The position numbers and the translations under genes were made by a program. A DNA stretch of 64,000 nt from Chlorella sorokiniana. Its lineage: Eukaryota; Chlorophyta; Trebouxiophyceae; Chlorellales; Chlorellaceae. Shown here in pieces: positions 1-11,909 of the stretch. A model generated the notes under the pieces. It saw only the letters and a list, made by a program, of their open reading frames with translations. It searched no databases and was not told where the DNA came from. Position 1 is the stretch's first letter. Each line of letters opens with the position of its first letter. The stretch covers positions 186,001-250,000 of the forward strand of contig CP084616.1 in NCBI GenBank assembly GCA_025917655.1, in the 5' to 3' direction.

Positions 1-2452
1 CGCCTGGACTACGCCCTGGCGCCGCTGGTGCGTGGGCGGGGGCTGGAGGGGCTGGATGCCCCCGTGCGCGTGGCGCTGCGCATGGCCCTTTACGAGCTCA
101 CCGAGCTGAAGAGTGAGTGGGAAAGGGGAATCTTGAATCTTCTCAAATACATAAAAAGTCAGTTGGGGTTTGCACTAATCTGTTCTGCAGTGATTGTTTG
201 CCTGTTTGTTTCATCACCCGGCCTCGGGCTGGCGACCCCTCAGCAACAGCACTGCACGCCATCCGCTCCACGCCCGCCCCGTGCCCCCTGCTCTGCAGAC
301 GCGGGCTACGGCGTGATCGACAGCTACGTGCAGCTGCTCAAGGGCGCGGTGCACCAGGGTGCCGCCAACCTGGCCAACGGCGTGCTGAGGTGCGCGCTGC
401 AGCCAGCCTGGCGGAAGGGGGTGTGGTGTGTGTGGTTGTGTGTGGATGTGTGTGTGTGTGAAGGGGGGCGGGGGGCTGCTGCCTCCCTGCCGCCCTGAAA
501 GGCCGCTGAGGACCCTTCTGTTGTGTTTCCACGTCATGAGCCAGTCTTCTTGGCGCATCGTTTGTATTGTCCACTGTGCTCAAATGCTAACTTTTCTTAT
601 CAATCAGTGTTCTCGTTGCTCGCCGGCTTCTCTGCCCAGCAGGAGCGCGGTGCGGGCGCTGGAAGCGGGCGACCTGCGGCAGCCGCCGGCCCCCGCCCGC
701 GGCCAGCCGCCGCAACAGGTGGCTGAGGCGCTTGCCATCGGCGCCTCCCACCCCACCTGGATGGTGGCGGGCTGGCTGCAGCAGTACGGCCCCGCCGCCA
801 CGCTGGCGCTGCTCAAACACAACAACGCGTGAGTGGTGTTGGCGCCGGGCTGAAGCGGGCGGGGCTGACAGCGCACCAAGCATGGAGGGCGTTGCGGACG
901 CAACCTTCGTTTGAAGGCTGAGAGGGCACTGATGCGTTGACTGGTGCCCTGGCACATCAACAACAAACTGAGGAGAGCTTTCTGCTCTCCACGCCCGCTG
1001 CAGGCGGCCCCGCTTCTCTCTGCGCCTGTCCCCCGGCGTGGATGCGGGGGCCTTCTGCGAGCGTCTGGCAGCGCAGGGCGTGCAGGTGGGCTGAAGCTGA
1101 TGGCTTTGCCTTGGGCAGTCGCCCCCGGCTGGAAAAGGGGCCGATGATGTGTTTTTCAGGAGCCACCCAGCTTACACCAAGCAGCCCAACTGTACCTCCC
1201 CTTCCTTCCCTTTCATCACCTCCTTGCCCCTCTTCCCCCTCCTCCTCAACCCCGCAGGCCTCCCCCTCCCGCTTCCTGCCAGCGGAGTTTGTGTGCGTGG
1301 GCGACCGTGGGCTGCAGGGGCTGCTGCGGGAGGGGCTGGTGGCGCGGGGGAGGCGGGCGTGCAGGTGCGCTGCGCGCGCTGCGCCTCCCCGCTCAGCATG
1401 CTGTGGTTGGGAGCTGCTGTGTGTTACAAGAGTGCTTACCGCTGCCCACCGCCCTGCTGCTGCTGGATCTGGCCGAGGGCATCGGGCGCAGGTCCGCGCT
1501 GGGTTGGGGGCGTGCCCGCCAGGCTCCCCTGCTCGCCCAGCTGCTCTGCATGGGGCCCTATCAAATACCTGTGGCGCGAGAGGAGCTCAACTCTTCTTGC
1601 TACTGTGCCAGAATCAGCGGCTTGTATATTCTCCTTGCTCGCCATGCCCCACGCTGCGCCGCGCTGACCCCACCGCTGTGCAGGACGAGGCAGCGGGCCT
1701 GGTGGTCGCCATGCTGGACCCGCAGCCCGGGGAAACGGTGCTGGACGCGTGCGCGGCCCCAGGCGGCAAGGCGCTGCTCGCGGCGGCGCGCATGCGGGGC
1801 CGCGGCCTGCTGCTGGCCCTGGACGCCTCGCGCCGCCGCCTGGCCTCCCTGCGCCGCGCGGCGGAGGGGCGGAGCACGGCGGGGTGCTGCGCACGCGTGC
1901 CGCCGACCTGCGGGACTTCGCCACGCAGCGGTTTGTGCCGCACGCGGCGCCCAGCGAGGAGGAGCGGGCGGCGATGGAGCGCGGCGGCGGCGGCGGCGGC
2001 AGCGACCCCGAGCGGCGGCACCCCTGGCAGTACGATCGCGTCCTGCTGGACGCCCCCTGCTCCGGCACCGGCGTGCTGTCCAAGCGCGCCGACCTGCGCT
2101 GGCGCCGCACGCCGGCCGACGTCCGGCAGCTGGCGGGGCTGCAGGGCGAGCTCCTGGATGCGGCGGCGGCGCTGGTGGCCCCGGAGGGCTGCTGGTCTAT
2201 GCCACCTGCTCGCTGGAGCACCAGGAGAATCAGGCACAGGTGGCGGCCTTCCTGCAGCGGCACCCAGGCTTTCAGCTGGAAGCGCCGCCACCCAGCGCGG
2301 GAGTGCCAACACAGTGCCTGGACGCGCGCGGCTGCCTGGCCATGCTGCCGCACGTGCACGGCACCGACGGCGCGTTTGCGGCGAGGCTGCGGCGGCGGAA
2401 CAGCGGCGGGGGCGAGGACAAGGGTGGTGGTGGCACTGAAACCGCAGCTTGA
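1..2452 (+). CDS. RsmB/Sun-like 16S rRNA cytosine-C5 methyltransferase, 3' part
   Basis: Partial gene; the start lies before the window. Exons read as 1-112, 299-389, ~643-828, 1004-1085, 1258-1363 and 1684-2452. The first exons resemble the NusB-like N-terminal domain of RsmB, including a SHPTWMVAGWL segment like the ASHPSWL motif. The last exon is the Rossmann methyltransferase: SAM loop DACAAPGGK near 1740, DAPCSGTGVL near 2050 and YATCSLEHQEN near 2200. The cysteines of the PC and TC motifs are the two used by RNA m5C methyltransferases. The family methylates C967 of small-subunit rRNA; in an alga an organellar ribosome is the likely target (inference, no N-terminus visible). Two one-base shifts are needed, near 1868-1880 and near 2185 in a G run; otherwise the domain is complete. 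Confidence 0.85.
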
Positions 2453-3391
2453 TTGCTTGCGGGGTGTGAGAGAGGTGTGAGCCGATGGCTTCACCCGGAT
2501 GTAAGCCGCAGGTTCCAAAGCTCTACATGCTCTACATGGGGGCAAGAGAAATCCTTAGAGGTGCTAGCGGCTGCTGCGCAGCCACATCTTCTGCTCTGAA
2601 TGGGTTGTCACGCTTGATTGAATTGTCAATCACCAGAACTCGCTGAGCCTGGTCCGAGCGGCTTTCGTTTGCTGGGAGCATTGTTTTGTGTCTGTGTGAC
2701 ATCGTGCAAGGTGCGCTGCCTTGCAAGTGCGCAAGGCAACGGGGAGGAGCTGCATCATTGCAGTGGATCCAGCGCTGCTCGGTGGCGTGCCTGTGCGCTG
2801 GGCCATTGCAGCCTAGCCGTCGCGTCAGGCCAAAACCGGCAGCTTCGCATGTTTTGCCGCCAGCCCTGCCGAGCGGGCGAGCGCCAGCAGGATGCACAGG
2901 CTGGCCTGTCGGCTGCCGTCTGGTTTGCCGGGTGAGGCCTGCCTGCAGTACAGGTGATATCATGTAAGCCGAGAATGACTGCAATGCCGCACTGCAATGG
3001 CGTGACGGTGGCAGTGCGCTTGGTGCCGCTCAAGTAGGAAATGCAACCAGCAACGCTCCCAGCCCAGCTCCGGCATCTCACCTCCAGTGGTGCCGTTGCG
3101 CGTATCAGAGCGCCGCTCCAGCTTGCTTCAGCACCGCCTGACCACTCCTCCACCGCTTGTTTTCACGGCCTGTCAGGATGAGAAAGGGGCCAATCAGCTG
3201 GGTGGGGTACTTGTGCCCCGCTGCCACCTGCGACGCCTCCTGCCTGCCCACCTGCTGCCGTTGCCGCCTGTCGCTTGCCGTGGCATGGCCCTGCTCCTCT
3301 CCTCCAGCTTCAGCAGCCTCTTCAAGCTGCCACCTTGCTCAAACGGCCCCATATGCCAGCCCCTCCCGGCTGATGCTGCGGCGCCGCCGCC
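2453..3391. other. Convergent intergenic region
   Basis: This stretch lies between two genes that end toward each other. Short open frames on both strands have no family signature and no paired splice sites. Nothing else is seen apart from the TGTAA motif at 2500. Confidence 0.5.
2500..2504 (+). promoter_or_regulatory. Possible TGTAA polyadenylation signal
   Basis: TGTAA lies 48 bases after the methyltransferase stop. This pentamer is the known chlorophyte poly(A) signal. A five-base match is weak alone; position is the main support. Confidence 0.35.
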
Positions 3392-5309
3392 TCATTCGGC
3401 GCCTGACTGCCTCCGACGCTGCTCCGCCTCGCGCTGCGCCAGCCTGGCGTGGCTGTACCAGGCGAAGCCCAGCAGGGCCAGCGCGCAGCCTGCCGTCATC
3501 TTGGGGGTGAACTCGCTGCGCTCGCCTGCACGGGTCATGTGGTGGTGGGTGTGCGCGGCCTTGAAACAACAATTGTAGGATAGAGGTTCAAGGTCTGCAG
3601 CATCTCTGGTCCCAACCACCCACTGCAATTGCCATACAATTCTCCTGCCATCCAACCGGAAGCCCGAAAGCAGCAGCAGGGCCGGGATTTCGGCATCCCG
3701 CCACCTCATGTGCCCCACCCCCGCCGCTTCCCACAGCGCTCACCAAGTAAGAAGGCGGACAACAGCAGCAGGGCGAGGATCTTGAACTCTCCCACCACCG
3801 TGGTGGCGACGGCGCTGATGCGTCGGATCATGAGCGAATGAGCCAGGTTGTAGCAGAGGGCCACCGCCGAGGAGAGGAGCATGAGGCGGAGGGCGGCGGA
3901 GCGGTGGGCGGGCCAGTAGGCATGGAAGGCGTCGCGCTGCGGAAGGGGGGCCACATGAGGGTTGCTTGCGACCGTGGCATCTCTGGTGGGGACCGGAGGG
4001 GCGGTGCCATGCCGCTGCGAAGCTGCCGAAGCAGCAAGGGCCATGCCCCAACCCGCAGCAATGCCGGCGGGCACGCCGTTTCCCGCCAGCCCTTGGCTCC
4101 GGGCCGCCAGCAACAGCACGAAGACCGAGCTCACGACCATGATCAGGCTCAGCCAGCCGCTGAGCCCGGGTGCAGGAACGAGATGTCGGCACAGCCGGCT
4201 GGCCGCCGCACCTCGTACGCATAGAAAAAGGGTGCCAGGCAGGCCAGAGAGACGGGGGCCACGTAGAAGCCGAGCCGCACCACATCCAGCTTCTCGCTGC
4301 AGCCAGGGTTGAAGAGAAGGACAGAAAGTCGGCCGATACAGGCTGGCAGCCCCGCCGCATGCAGCTCTATGCTGATGTGTTAGCGGGGCAAGCAGCGGGA
4401 GCAGGCCGCAGGCGACAGAAACGCGGCACGGAGGGGGCGGCAGCCCCGGTGCCAGCTGCGCCCGGGCCCAGCGGGCGGCAGCGCAAGTGGGGACACAGTC
4501 ATGCTGGAGCGTTTTGGTGAGGACGCAGAGGACACAGCCCACCTCATCAGCTTGCTGCTGAAGGTCATGAAGCCGCCGTTGCACACGGTGGCGGCCATGC
4601 AGCAAGCCACCGCATACGGGCGCCCGTTGAGGCTGCCCTGCCACACCGCCATCATGACGCCCAGCGACAGCGCCACCAGCGACGCGGCCTCTTGCCGGCT
4701 GGGGAACTTGGATTCTATCAGCACCGCCATGGCACAGGCCACCACGGGGATGGCGGAGCTGCAGAGAGGAGTGAGCGGGCAGGACGAGTGCAGGTACAAG
4801 AGCGTTGGCAGAGTGCGCTGGCCGGGGTTGCGGCAGCGCTGCGGCTGGCCGTGCGGGAAGCAGGACTCAGCATAGTTGCCACCAACGCCGGCCATGCAGG
4901 CTACATGCCCCCGCACCGAATGATTTGGTTGAGGGAGAGCGAGATGTCGAGCAGGGAGATGTTGTTGAGGGCGATGTTGAGGGCCATGAAGGCCCCGATG
5001 CACATGATGCCGCCCCACTGCTTGCCCAGCGCACGGCGGTGCTGCTCCCAGCCGTGCAGCAGCGCCACCGGGGCCAGCGCGCCGAAGCTGAAAGCCATGT
5101 GACCTGGCAAGGTCACAGGGGGCAGGCGCGGGCAGGGCTCGGCGTCAGCAGGCGACGGCCAAACGCACACAAGGTCGCCGCCCCAGCGGCGGTAAGCACG
5201 GAGAGCGGCGACAGGGGTGGCTCACAGGAGGAGAGGAGGAAGGGGAAGCGGAAGCCGGCATGGCCCAAGGCCCACTTGTTCAGCAGATTGAGCGAGGAGT
5301 TCAAGCTGC
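3392..5309 (-). CDS. Triose-phosphate/nucleotide-sugar transporter family (DMT superfamily)
   Basis: Multi-pass transporter of the TPT/SLC35 type, probably exchanging a nucleotide sugar or phosphorylated sugar across the Golgi, ER or plastid membrane; the substrate cannot be told. Exons run down from about 5309 (NLLNKWALGHAGFRFPFLLS), 5103 (SLLDISLSLNQIIR), about 4757 (SAIPVVACAMAVLIE), about 4297 (EKLDVVRLGFYVAP), about 4163 (SGWLSLIMVVSSVFVLLL), about 3940 (AVATTVVGEFKILALLLLSA) and about 3530 (FTPKMTAGCALALLGFAWYS). The final motif is the classic TPT C-terminus. Splice phases join in frame, for example SSC-HMAF and FSSKLM-SEKLDVV. The N-terminal start is unresolved: a CAG precedes the first recognised exon and no in-frame ATG is seen before HMAFSF. 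Confidence 0.8.
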
Positions 5310-6397
5310 AGCACAGGGGACGTCGGTTGGCTTTATATGTGGCGGCAGGCGCTCATTGTGGCATGAAGAGGATGTGAAACGGCGCATTGGCGTGATGATG
5401 CTGTCGTCACACAGCCCATCGCTAGTTCGCACCTGAGGAAGACAGAGACCAGCAGCATTGTTTGGATGTGGTGCGCCCGCACCATGCTGATCGCTGCACC
5501 GGCACTGATGCCTTCAAACACAAGTTATATGCCGTTGCCGATTGGTGCAACCAGTAGGAGAATGGGTTTGACAGGCGCAGGCTGGAGGGAACAGGAGTGG
5601 TGCACCGACTGCAGTGCTGATTGGAAACAGACACAAACGATAAGCAGATGTGGGGAAGAAGATAAGTTGGATGCCTGAGGGTAGCCCTTTTGGATTCAAA
5701 GCGACCACGTACCTCCCAAGTGGGTACCGCGAGGAGCGCCGCCGCCACCGCTGGCGAGTCCTCACTCGCCTGACAAATTGCTGTGGAGAAGGGAAGCATC
5801 CATCGCAGTTTCTGCTTGCAGTAGCTGCTGTGCCAAGGTGCCTGGCACATCACCGCGTTAAATGGTGGACTGCTGCAAGTGCACCCGACACTGCCCCCAT
5901 CCTCCCGCCTTCCGATGTCAACTTTGCATTGATTTGTGGTTCCCAAGATATGCTGTAAGAAGATTATATCAGCGAACTGTTGCTGTGGTGCTCTGTGCCG
6001 TAGGCAGGCTGCTGCGCCCTTGTTGATTGCCAAAAAAGGGGGCGCCGCTTGTTCAAGTCCTTTTCCAGTGCAGCGCCGCAGCCAAGCGGAGCCGTTGCAG
6101 CTCAGTCAGTCAAGTTGGCAACTGATGCTAATGCCCGTCTTTGCCACCAAAGGCCACCAACAGTTGACCTGAGGCAGGGCGTGCCAGGGCATGCCCGGGC
6201 ATATGTTGCCTGCTGGCATGACCGCGCGCGCCACGGCGGGCATGCTCTGGTGTGCAGAAGCATAGGGGCTGTGTAAGCTCCCTCGAAATAGCCCATCTAT
6301 CCCTGATCACGCTTATCAGCCTTAAAATCGGGCCAGCGGGAGGCGATCGCCGCAACAGCCATTCGGTCGGTGCAGAGCGAGGCACAAGCCCGGCAAA
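5310..6397. other. Divergent intergenic region
   Basis: About 1.1 kb between the starts of the transporter (-) and delta-COP (+), presumably holding both promoters and 5' UTRs. It is less GC-rich than the genes. A 203-codon minus-strand open frame (5422-6033) is low in recognisable structure and was not accepted as a gene. Confidence 0.45.
5331..5337 (-). promoter_or_regulatory. TATA-like element upstream of the transporter
   Basis: TATAAAG on the minus strand, about 25 bases before the first recognisable transporter exon. It would place transcription start at or just before that exon, which fits poorly with the lack of an in-frame ATG there, so either the motif or the 5' exon boundary is misread. 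Confidence 0.3.
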
Positions 6398-9300
6398 ATG
6401 GTGGTGCTTGCAGCAGCAGTGGTCACTAAGACCGGCAAAGGCAAGTGGCCCCAGCACAGACAGAAGAACTGCTGTTGGCGGAAGGGTGCTGGTCGCCGCT
6501 TGCTAAGCTGCTCAGCGGTCTCTCCTCGCCCATGTGCAGCGCTGGTCTCTCGCCAGTTCGTGGATATGAGCCGCATCCGCATCGAGGGCCTGCTGGCCGC
6601 GTTCCCAAAGCTGGTGGGCACCGGCAAGCAGCACACGTATGTGGAGACGGAGAACGTGCGCTACCTGTACCAGCCGATCGAGGTGGGCAGAGCCGCCAGG
6701 GCGGAGGTTCCCCACCTCGCCGCCTGATCGCCGCCGCAAGCTGCTGGCAGCTTGTTCCCCACAGCCTGACTCCGCCACAATGCCAGTGTCTTCCCAGGCA
6801 ACAGGGTGCAGGTGTCACGAAAAATACAACATGAGCATTTTAGCTGCGAGTTACTTTTCGCATAAACGTCCGCTGCTCAGCCCTCCAGTACCGTTCCCTG
6901 GCCATCACATGTGAGGCCCGCTGGCCCTGCTGCAGACCATGTACCTGGTCCTGGTCACCAACAAGAGCAGCAACATCCTGGAGGACCTCGAAACGCTGCG
7001 CCTCTGCGGCAAGGTGGTCCCAGAGTATGTGGATGCGCTGGAGGAGGAGGAGGTGAGCCTCCGGGCCGACGGCCGGGCTCGTGCTGCTGTTCTGTTTTCG
7101 CTGCTGAGGCCATGGTACTGCCTTGGGGCCATGCTGCCCGCCGCCGCGTTTGTCCACGCCTGGCTGATCCACGCTCGGCTCCCAAGGCGGTATGCAAGGC
7201 TGCTGCCCCCGAGCGCGCTGCATCACCGCCGCTTTGCTGCGGGCTGCCGCTGCAGGTGGCCGCCGCCGCCTTCGACCTGCTGTTTGCGTTTGACGAGGTC
7301 ATCTCCCTGGGGCACAAGGAGAACGTGACGGTGGCGCAGGTGGGTGCTGGCCGTCTGCGTGGGCGCCAGACCGCGCAGCAGAAGGCTAGGGGAGGGGCCG
7401 CAGTGCCTGTGCCGCGTGCAGCCAGCTAGGGATGATGCTCTCCGCCGTTGCAGCCCCTGTGGCATTCGCCGCAAGGCACCTGCAGTGGGTGCCATGCTTG
7501 CTGCCGGGAGAGTTGCAGATCCGCATCGAGTAAGTTCCTTTGGGGGTTGGGAGCTTGCAGCAGACCAGCGCTGCTCCCTGCAACCCACCCCGCAGGTGCG
7601 GCAAAACACGGAGATGGAGAGCCATGAGGAGAAGCTGCACAAGATGATCATCCAGGTGCGGCGGCTGCCAGGAAGCCGGCCCGCCCAAGCATGCCGCCCG
7701 ACATGCTTGCCCTGCGGTGCCCAAGCTTGCTGGCGGCGCAGTCGGCTACATGGTGGGGCAGGTGGCCGTTATCGCGGTCGGCGCCCGACCCAGCTGCCAC
7801 GCAAACGTATCTTCACTTTGCGCTGACGCCGTGGCTGCGTTGGTTATCCTGTCCCTCTGCCTGCAGAGCAAGATTCAGGAGACCAAGGACTTGATGAAGA
7901 AGAAGGCTCAGGAGATTGAAAAGATAAAGATCGAGGCGGCCAAGGGCGGCCCCTCCCGCATGACCGCCATCTCCTCGCTGGGCGGCGGCATGGGCGGTGG
8001 CATGGGCAGCGGCATGGGCGGCGGCATGGGCGGCGGCATGGGCGGCGGCATGGGCGGCGTGGATGCGGGGCCCAGCCTCCGGCCAGAGCCTACGGTGTCG
8101 GCGTATGGCGGCGCAAAGGAGGCGGCGGGGGCCCCAAGAAGGGCATGCAGGTGCGGCGGGCTGTGGCGGCAGTCACACACATACCGCGCCCGCGCTTTCT
8201 TTCTTCCCCGTCTCCCTTTTGCGCCTTTGGCTTGCGGTTTTAGCACCTCGCCCGCCCTGCGCCTCCGCCGAGTCCCCTCGGCCCCACACTCGCGTCCTCC
8301 CGCCCCTCCCGCCCCCGCTGCGCAGCTGGGCAAGGCCAAGGGCGGCCGCGACTTCCTGGAGTCGCTCAAGGCGGAGGGCGAGGCGGTGGAAGACGTGCCC
8401 AGCGGCGCGGCGGCGGCGGGGTGCGCGCCAGCTGCCCCGCAGCTTCTTTGCCCGCTCAGCCCGCCTGGCTCGTGCCTTGCCGCAGCCCCGGCAGCTGGTT
8501 CGCTCCCTCCCCACGCCCCTGCTGCCTAGCCGCTGTGCGCCGCCCGCGGCTGTCCCGCCCCGCCGCCCTCACGCCCCCCTCTCCTTGCCCGCGGTGCAGC
8601 GGCGCTGTCGGGGGCCGCCGCCGCCCTCCGACCCCGTGTTCATTGCTGTGGACGAGAAGATTGGGGCGGTGCTGAACAAGGACGGCGGGGTGGAGAACTG
8701 CGAGGTGCAGGGCACCATGAGCCTGCAGGTGCGGGAGGGGGGACTCAAAGGTTGGGTGGTTGGGGGTAGGCGCACCATGAGCCTGCAGGTGGGTGCAGGC
8801 TGGAGTGGGAGGAAGGATGGGTAGTGGAAGGTTGGGTAGTGGCGCCCAGAGGTTGTGTGGTTGGATGGAGAAGGCAGAGGTTTAGGGGACACAGCCGCGG
8901 GCCTGCCACGCAGCATGAGCAGGGATCGCTTGCGAGTGCATCGCCGGCAGGTGCTTGTGGCATCGCCGCCCAGGCCGAGGGCCATACAGCGCCCAACAAT
9001 CCCTGGACCTCTTGCTGGGCCAAGCCGCACCCACCAACTTGGCTTCCTGCAACGTTACCGCCCGCGTACCGCAGATCCAGAACGAGGCGGACGCGTGCCT
9101 GCGCGTGCAGCTGGCCCAGGGCGCCAACGCTGGCTACCAGTTCAAGACGCACCCAAACATCGACAAGGCGGCCTACAGGTATGAGGCCGCGAGTGCCTGG
9201 CCGGCTGCCGCTTGAGCCGTGTTCCGGGGTCGGCCCGGCGCCTCTGCCACTGTGCCCCCTCGCGTGCCGCCCCCGACCCCCAGCTGGCACCAGGCGCCGC

Positions 9301-10758
9301 GGCTCTGCTGCCCAGGGTGGCCGTCAGCTTGCAAGATGAATGAACCAAGATGTCCCCCGACCCCCTCTTTCCTTTCCTCCCGCAGCTCCGACGCCGTGCT
9401 GGGCCTGAAGGACCCGGCCCGCCCCTTCCCCTCGGGCGCGCCGCTGGGCGTGCTCAAGTGGCGGCTGCAGACGCGGGGACGAGTCGGTGGTGCCGCTCTC
9501 CATCAACTGCTGGCCCTCCATCTCGGGAGGTGTGTGTGTGTGTGTGGTGGGGGGGGGTGGGGGGAGGGGCTGGTTGGCGTGGGGATGTGGGGGAAGGGTG
9601 CAGGCGCCGCAGAGTGGGCGCTGCGGGCCGACCACCTGGCATGCTCAATTTGGGGGCGGCTGACCTGCGTGAAGCAAAGGCTCAGCACTCAGCATGCACC
9701 AGGATCTCTCGGTCCCTCTTGGTCTCTGCTGCCGCCACGCGCCTGCACCTGCCCCAAGCGTACCGCTCCCGTACCGCGCCGCAGGCGACTCGTACGTCAA
9801 CATCGAGTACGAGAGCAACGCGCCTTTCGACCTGCAAAACGTGCACATCTACATCCCCCTGCCCGCGGCGGCGCAGACGCCGCAGGTCAACCAGGTGCGC
9901 CTTTCTGTTTCGGGTGCGGCTGTGGCTGCTGGACACCAAGCAGTTCTGTGGGGTGCGGCTGCTGGACACCAAGCAGTCAGGGTGCTGCATGCAAAGCAGG
10001 CGGAGCACCTGCGGGCACATTCGTGTGCATGTTGGCTCAGACAAAGGACGCCTGGGACAACCATTAAAACTGGGCTGGAGGGTTTGTGGCTTGAGCAGGG
10101 GTCTCGATGCTGTGCTGCCTTGCTACAGCCCCCGGGCTTGCTGCGTCCGTCTCGTTGCTGCCCTGTGTGCTGCCATGAGTAGCGATCCAACCTGTTCTGT
10201 TTCGCTCTTGCCCTGCCACCGCAGATTGACGGCGATTGGCGGTACGACATGCGCAAGTCCTGCCTCGTCTGGTCCGTGGAGCTGATTGATGCCACCAACC
10301 GCTCCGGCTCCGCCGAGTTTGTCGTGCCAGCGGCGCCCGCCGACGCCTTCTTCCCGATTGAGGTGCGTGGCCCGCCCTCCCTGCCTCCTCTGCCGCCGTC
10401 CAGCCGCTGCGTCCTTCGCTGCTTTTATGCGTGATGGCGCTCGAGAGGCTGCTGGCGCAGACACAGCTGCGGCGCGGTCGAGTGCCGCCTGAACGGCGAT
10501 GCACTTGCGTGGGCTTCCGCTGCTTGTTATGCCATGGACAAACCTTCAGCCCGCCCTCAAAGACCCTCCAGTCCGCCACCCCACCCCACCCCACCCTCGC
10601 CGTGCTCCTCCCCCTTGCTCCCCCCGCAGGTGGAGTTCTCGGCAACGCGCACCATCTGCGACGTGCGGGTTGAGGCGGTGACGGACGCGCAGAGCGGCGA
10701 CCCCGTCAAGTACGGCAGCAGGACGTCGCTCGTCACAGAGGGGTACCACGTGGAGTGA
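6398..10758 (+). CDS. Coatomer subunit delta (delta-COP)
   Basis: Delta-COP of the COPI vesicle coat, acting in Golgi-to-ER retrograde traffic; human orthologue ARCN1, yeast RET2. Thirteen exons: 6398-6440, 6540-6682, 6936-7052, 7256-7339, 7596-7655, 7867-8150, 8326-8420, 8600-8728, 9075-9178, 9386-9529, 9785-9894, 10225-10362, 10630-10758. The start [14 protein letters not shown] is the conserved N-terminus. The longin-like half includes [20 protein letters not shown] and [12 protein letters not shown]. The charged hinge [19 protein letters not shown] leads to a Gly-Met repeat, then LESLKAEGE and a C-terminal mu-homology domain ([18 protein letters not shown]). Intron 1 has a GC donor (gcaagt at 6441). 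Two one-base shifts are needed: near 8110, without which the exon would not end in KGMQ and join LGKAKGG, and one extra G near 9478. Confidence 0.95.
7981..8059 (+). repeat. In-frame Gly-Met tandem repeat within delta-COP
   Basis: Twelve-base units of the type GGCGGCGGCATG encode repeated GGGM in the hinge of delta-COP, between the longin-like half and the mu-homology domain. The hinge is a low-complexity linker in the family; a Gly-Met repeat here looks lineage-specific. Confidence 0.8.
8712..8791 (+). repeat. 20-base exon/intron junction duplicated inside the intron
   Basis: The end of delta-COP exon 8 plus the start of its intron (8712-8731) recurs exactly at 8772-8791, 60 bases on, including the GCAG|GTG donor context. 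The second copy would be an alternative donor. The reading frame supports use of the first. Confidence 0.8.
9912..9980 (+). repeat. Imperfect tandem duplication in a delta-COP intron
   Basis: Two adjacent copies of a segment containing GGGTGCGGCTG and CTGGACACCAAGCAG, 30-38 bases each, lie within the intron after exon 11. It looks like a recent local duplication with no coding role. Confidence 0.7.
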
Positions 10759-11226
10759 CGCACGCGCTGCCCGTCCCTTGCTGCGCCGCTCAGCAGAAAC
10801 TCCCGCTTCAAGCCTGGACGCCCCCTTGGATGCCCCAGCCCGCCCTGCTGGCGCAGCCTGGCGGTGGTCTGCATCTTGCTCTCTCGTTTTGACCCTTTGC
10901 TTTCTTTGAGCTATACTTTAGGCAGCTGAACACTGACATGTGAAAACCGGATACAGGCCACAGGCGACGGAGTGCCCAAGCCACGCTGAGGCAGTGTCTG
11001 CCCTTGCAATGTGGCATGCTGTTACAAGCATCAGTGAGTTTATGGTACAGCCGTACAGGATCCAGGAAGCAATGAAAGAGAAGCAGACAGAAATGAAGCA
11101 GGAGGATAACAAAATCGCGACGAGATCAGTGAGCTACGATCAAAAGGGATAGTGATACTCGCTGTATATTCATTTTTGCATGGGCCTGCGCAATTTGCGC
11201 AGCCGCTCCAGCGTGGACGCTCAAGA
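10759..11226. other. Convergent intergenic region
   Basis: Region between delta-COP and the oppositely oriented small membrane-protein gene. It is comparatively AT-richer. A TTACA at 11022-11026 (TGTAA on the minus strand) could end the minus-strand gene's transcript. Nothing else recognised. Confidence 0.45.
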
Positions 11227-11909
11227 TCAGAGCCACCAGCGCCCTGGTTGCACCTGAGTCAGCAGGATGGCCACCAGAATGCCCACCACAGTGTAGCGCA
11301 GCCCGGCTGCGGCGAGCCCGTAGGTCACAATCAGGAGTTTGAGGGCAATGTTGGCTGCGGCCACCACCGCCAGCGCAATCAGCACCAGTGCCAGCAGGTT
11401 CTCCGCGACAAACTCGGGGTCGTTGCTCATCTGCAGCAAGCGGTGGAGGATCGCGGCAGTGGGCCGGCGTTTGAGGGCGAGCAGAGAGCCGCGGGGAAGG
11501 TGGGTGCTGGGCACAGATGCACTGGGGCGCCGACGCAGCAGTACGCGACCCGCACCTCCTCAGGAAACAGGTCCAGATCCTCGTCTGTGTCGTAATCGTC
11601 GTCTGAGGCATCCCAGCCGAGCTTATCACGCGTTGATGGCGCCCAGTCGCGGGCGCTGCGACCCGAGGCCGCCGGTGGGGCGAGCCGCTGACGCCAGCCC
11701 AGCTGTGGCAACAGCTGCCGCCTGCTAGAGGACGCCGGCGCCCGAATGATGCATGTTGCAGTCCTCCTAGATTGCAGGATGCACCTTGACACGCCGGCAG
11801 CCGCGCTGGGACGCGGCGCGGCCCACGAGCAGGCCATACCCTCGGCGGCGATGAAAATTACCAGTGCGAGGAATCTCGATTGAGTGTGCTGAGCCAGCAG
11901 ACCCGCCAT
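11227..11909 (-). CDS. Small membrane protein of unknown function, possibly organelle-targeted
   Basis: Two-exon model: ATG at 11909-11907, donor at about 11553 after an acidic stretch (DASDDDYDTDEDLDLFPEE), acceptor at about 11431 before MSNDPEFVAENLL, and stop at 11227. The N-terminus is hydrophobic then rich in Arg, Ser and Ala, as in a transit peptide. The C-terminal exon carries two hydrophobic spans (LLALVLIALAVVAAANIALK and GLRYTVVGILVAILL). The splice joins two frames that each look coding, which supports a real gene. I do not recognise the family. The start could also be the internal Met before CSWAAPRP. Confidence 0.5.

Noticed and set aside
5422-6033. 203-codon minus-strand frame as a 5' exon of the transporter
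   Set aside because: No donor in phase with the exon at 5309 and no transit or membrane character was found.
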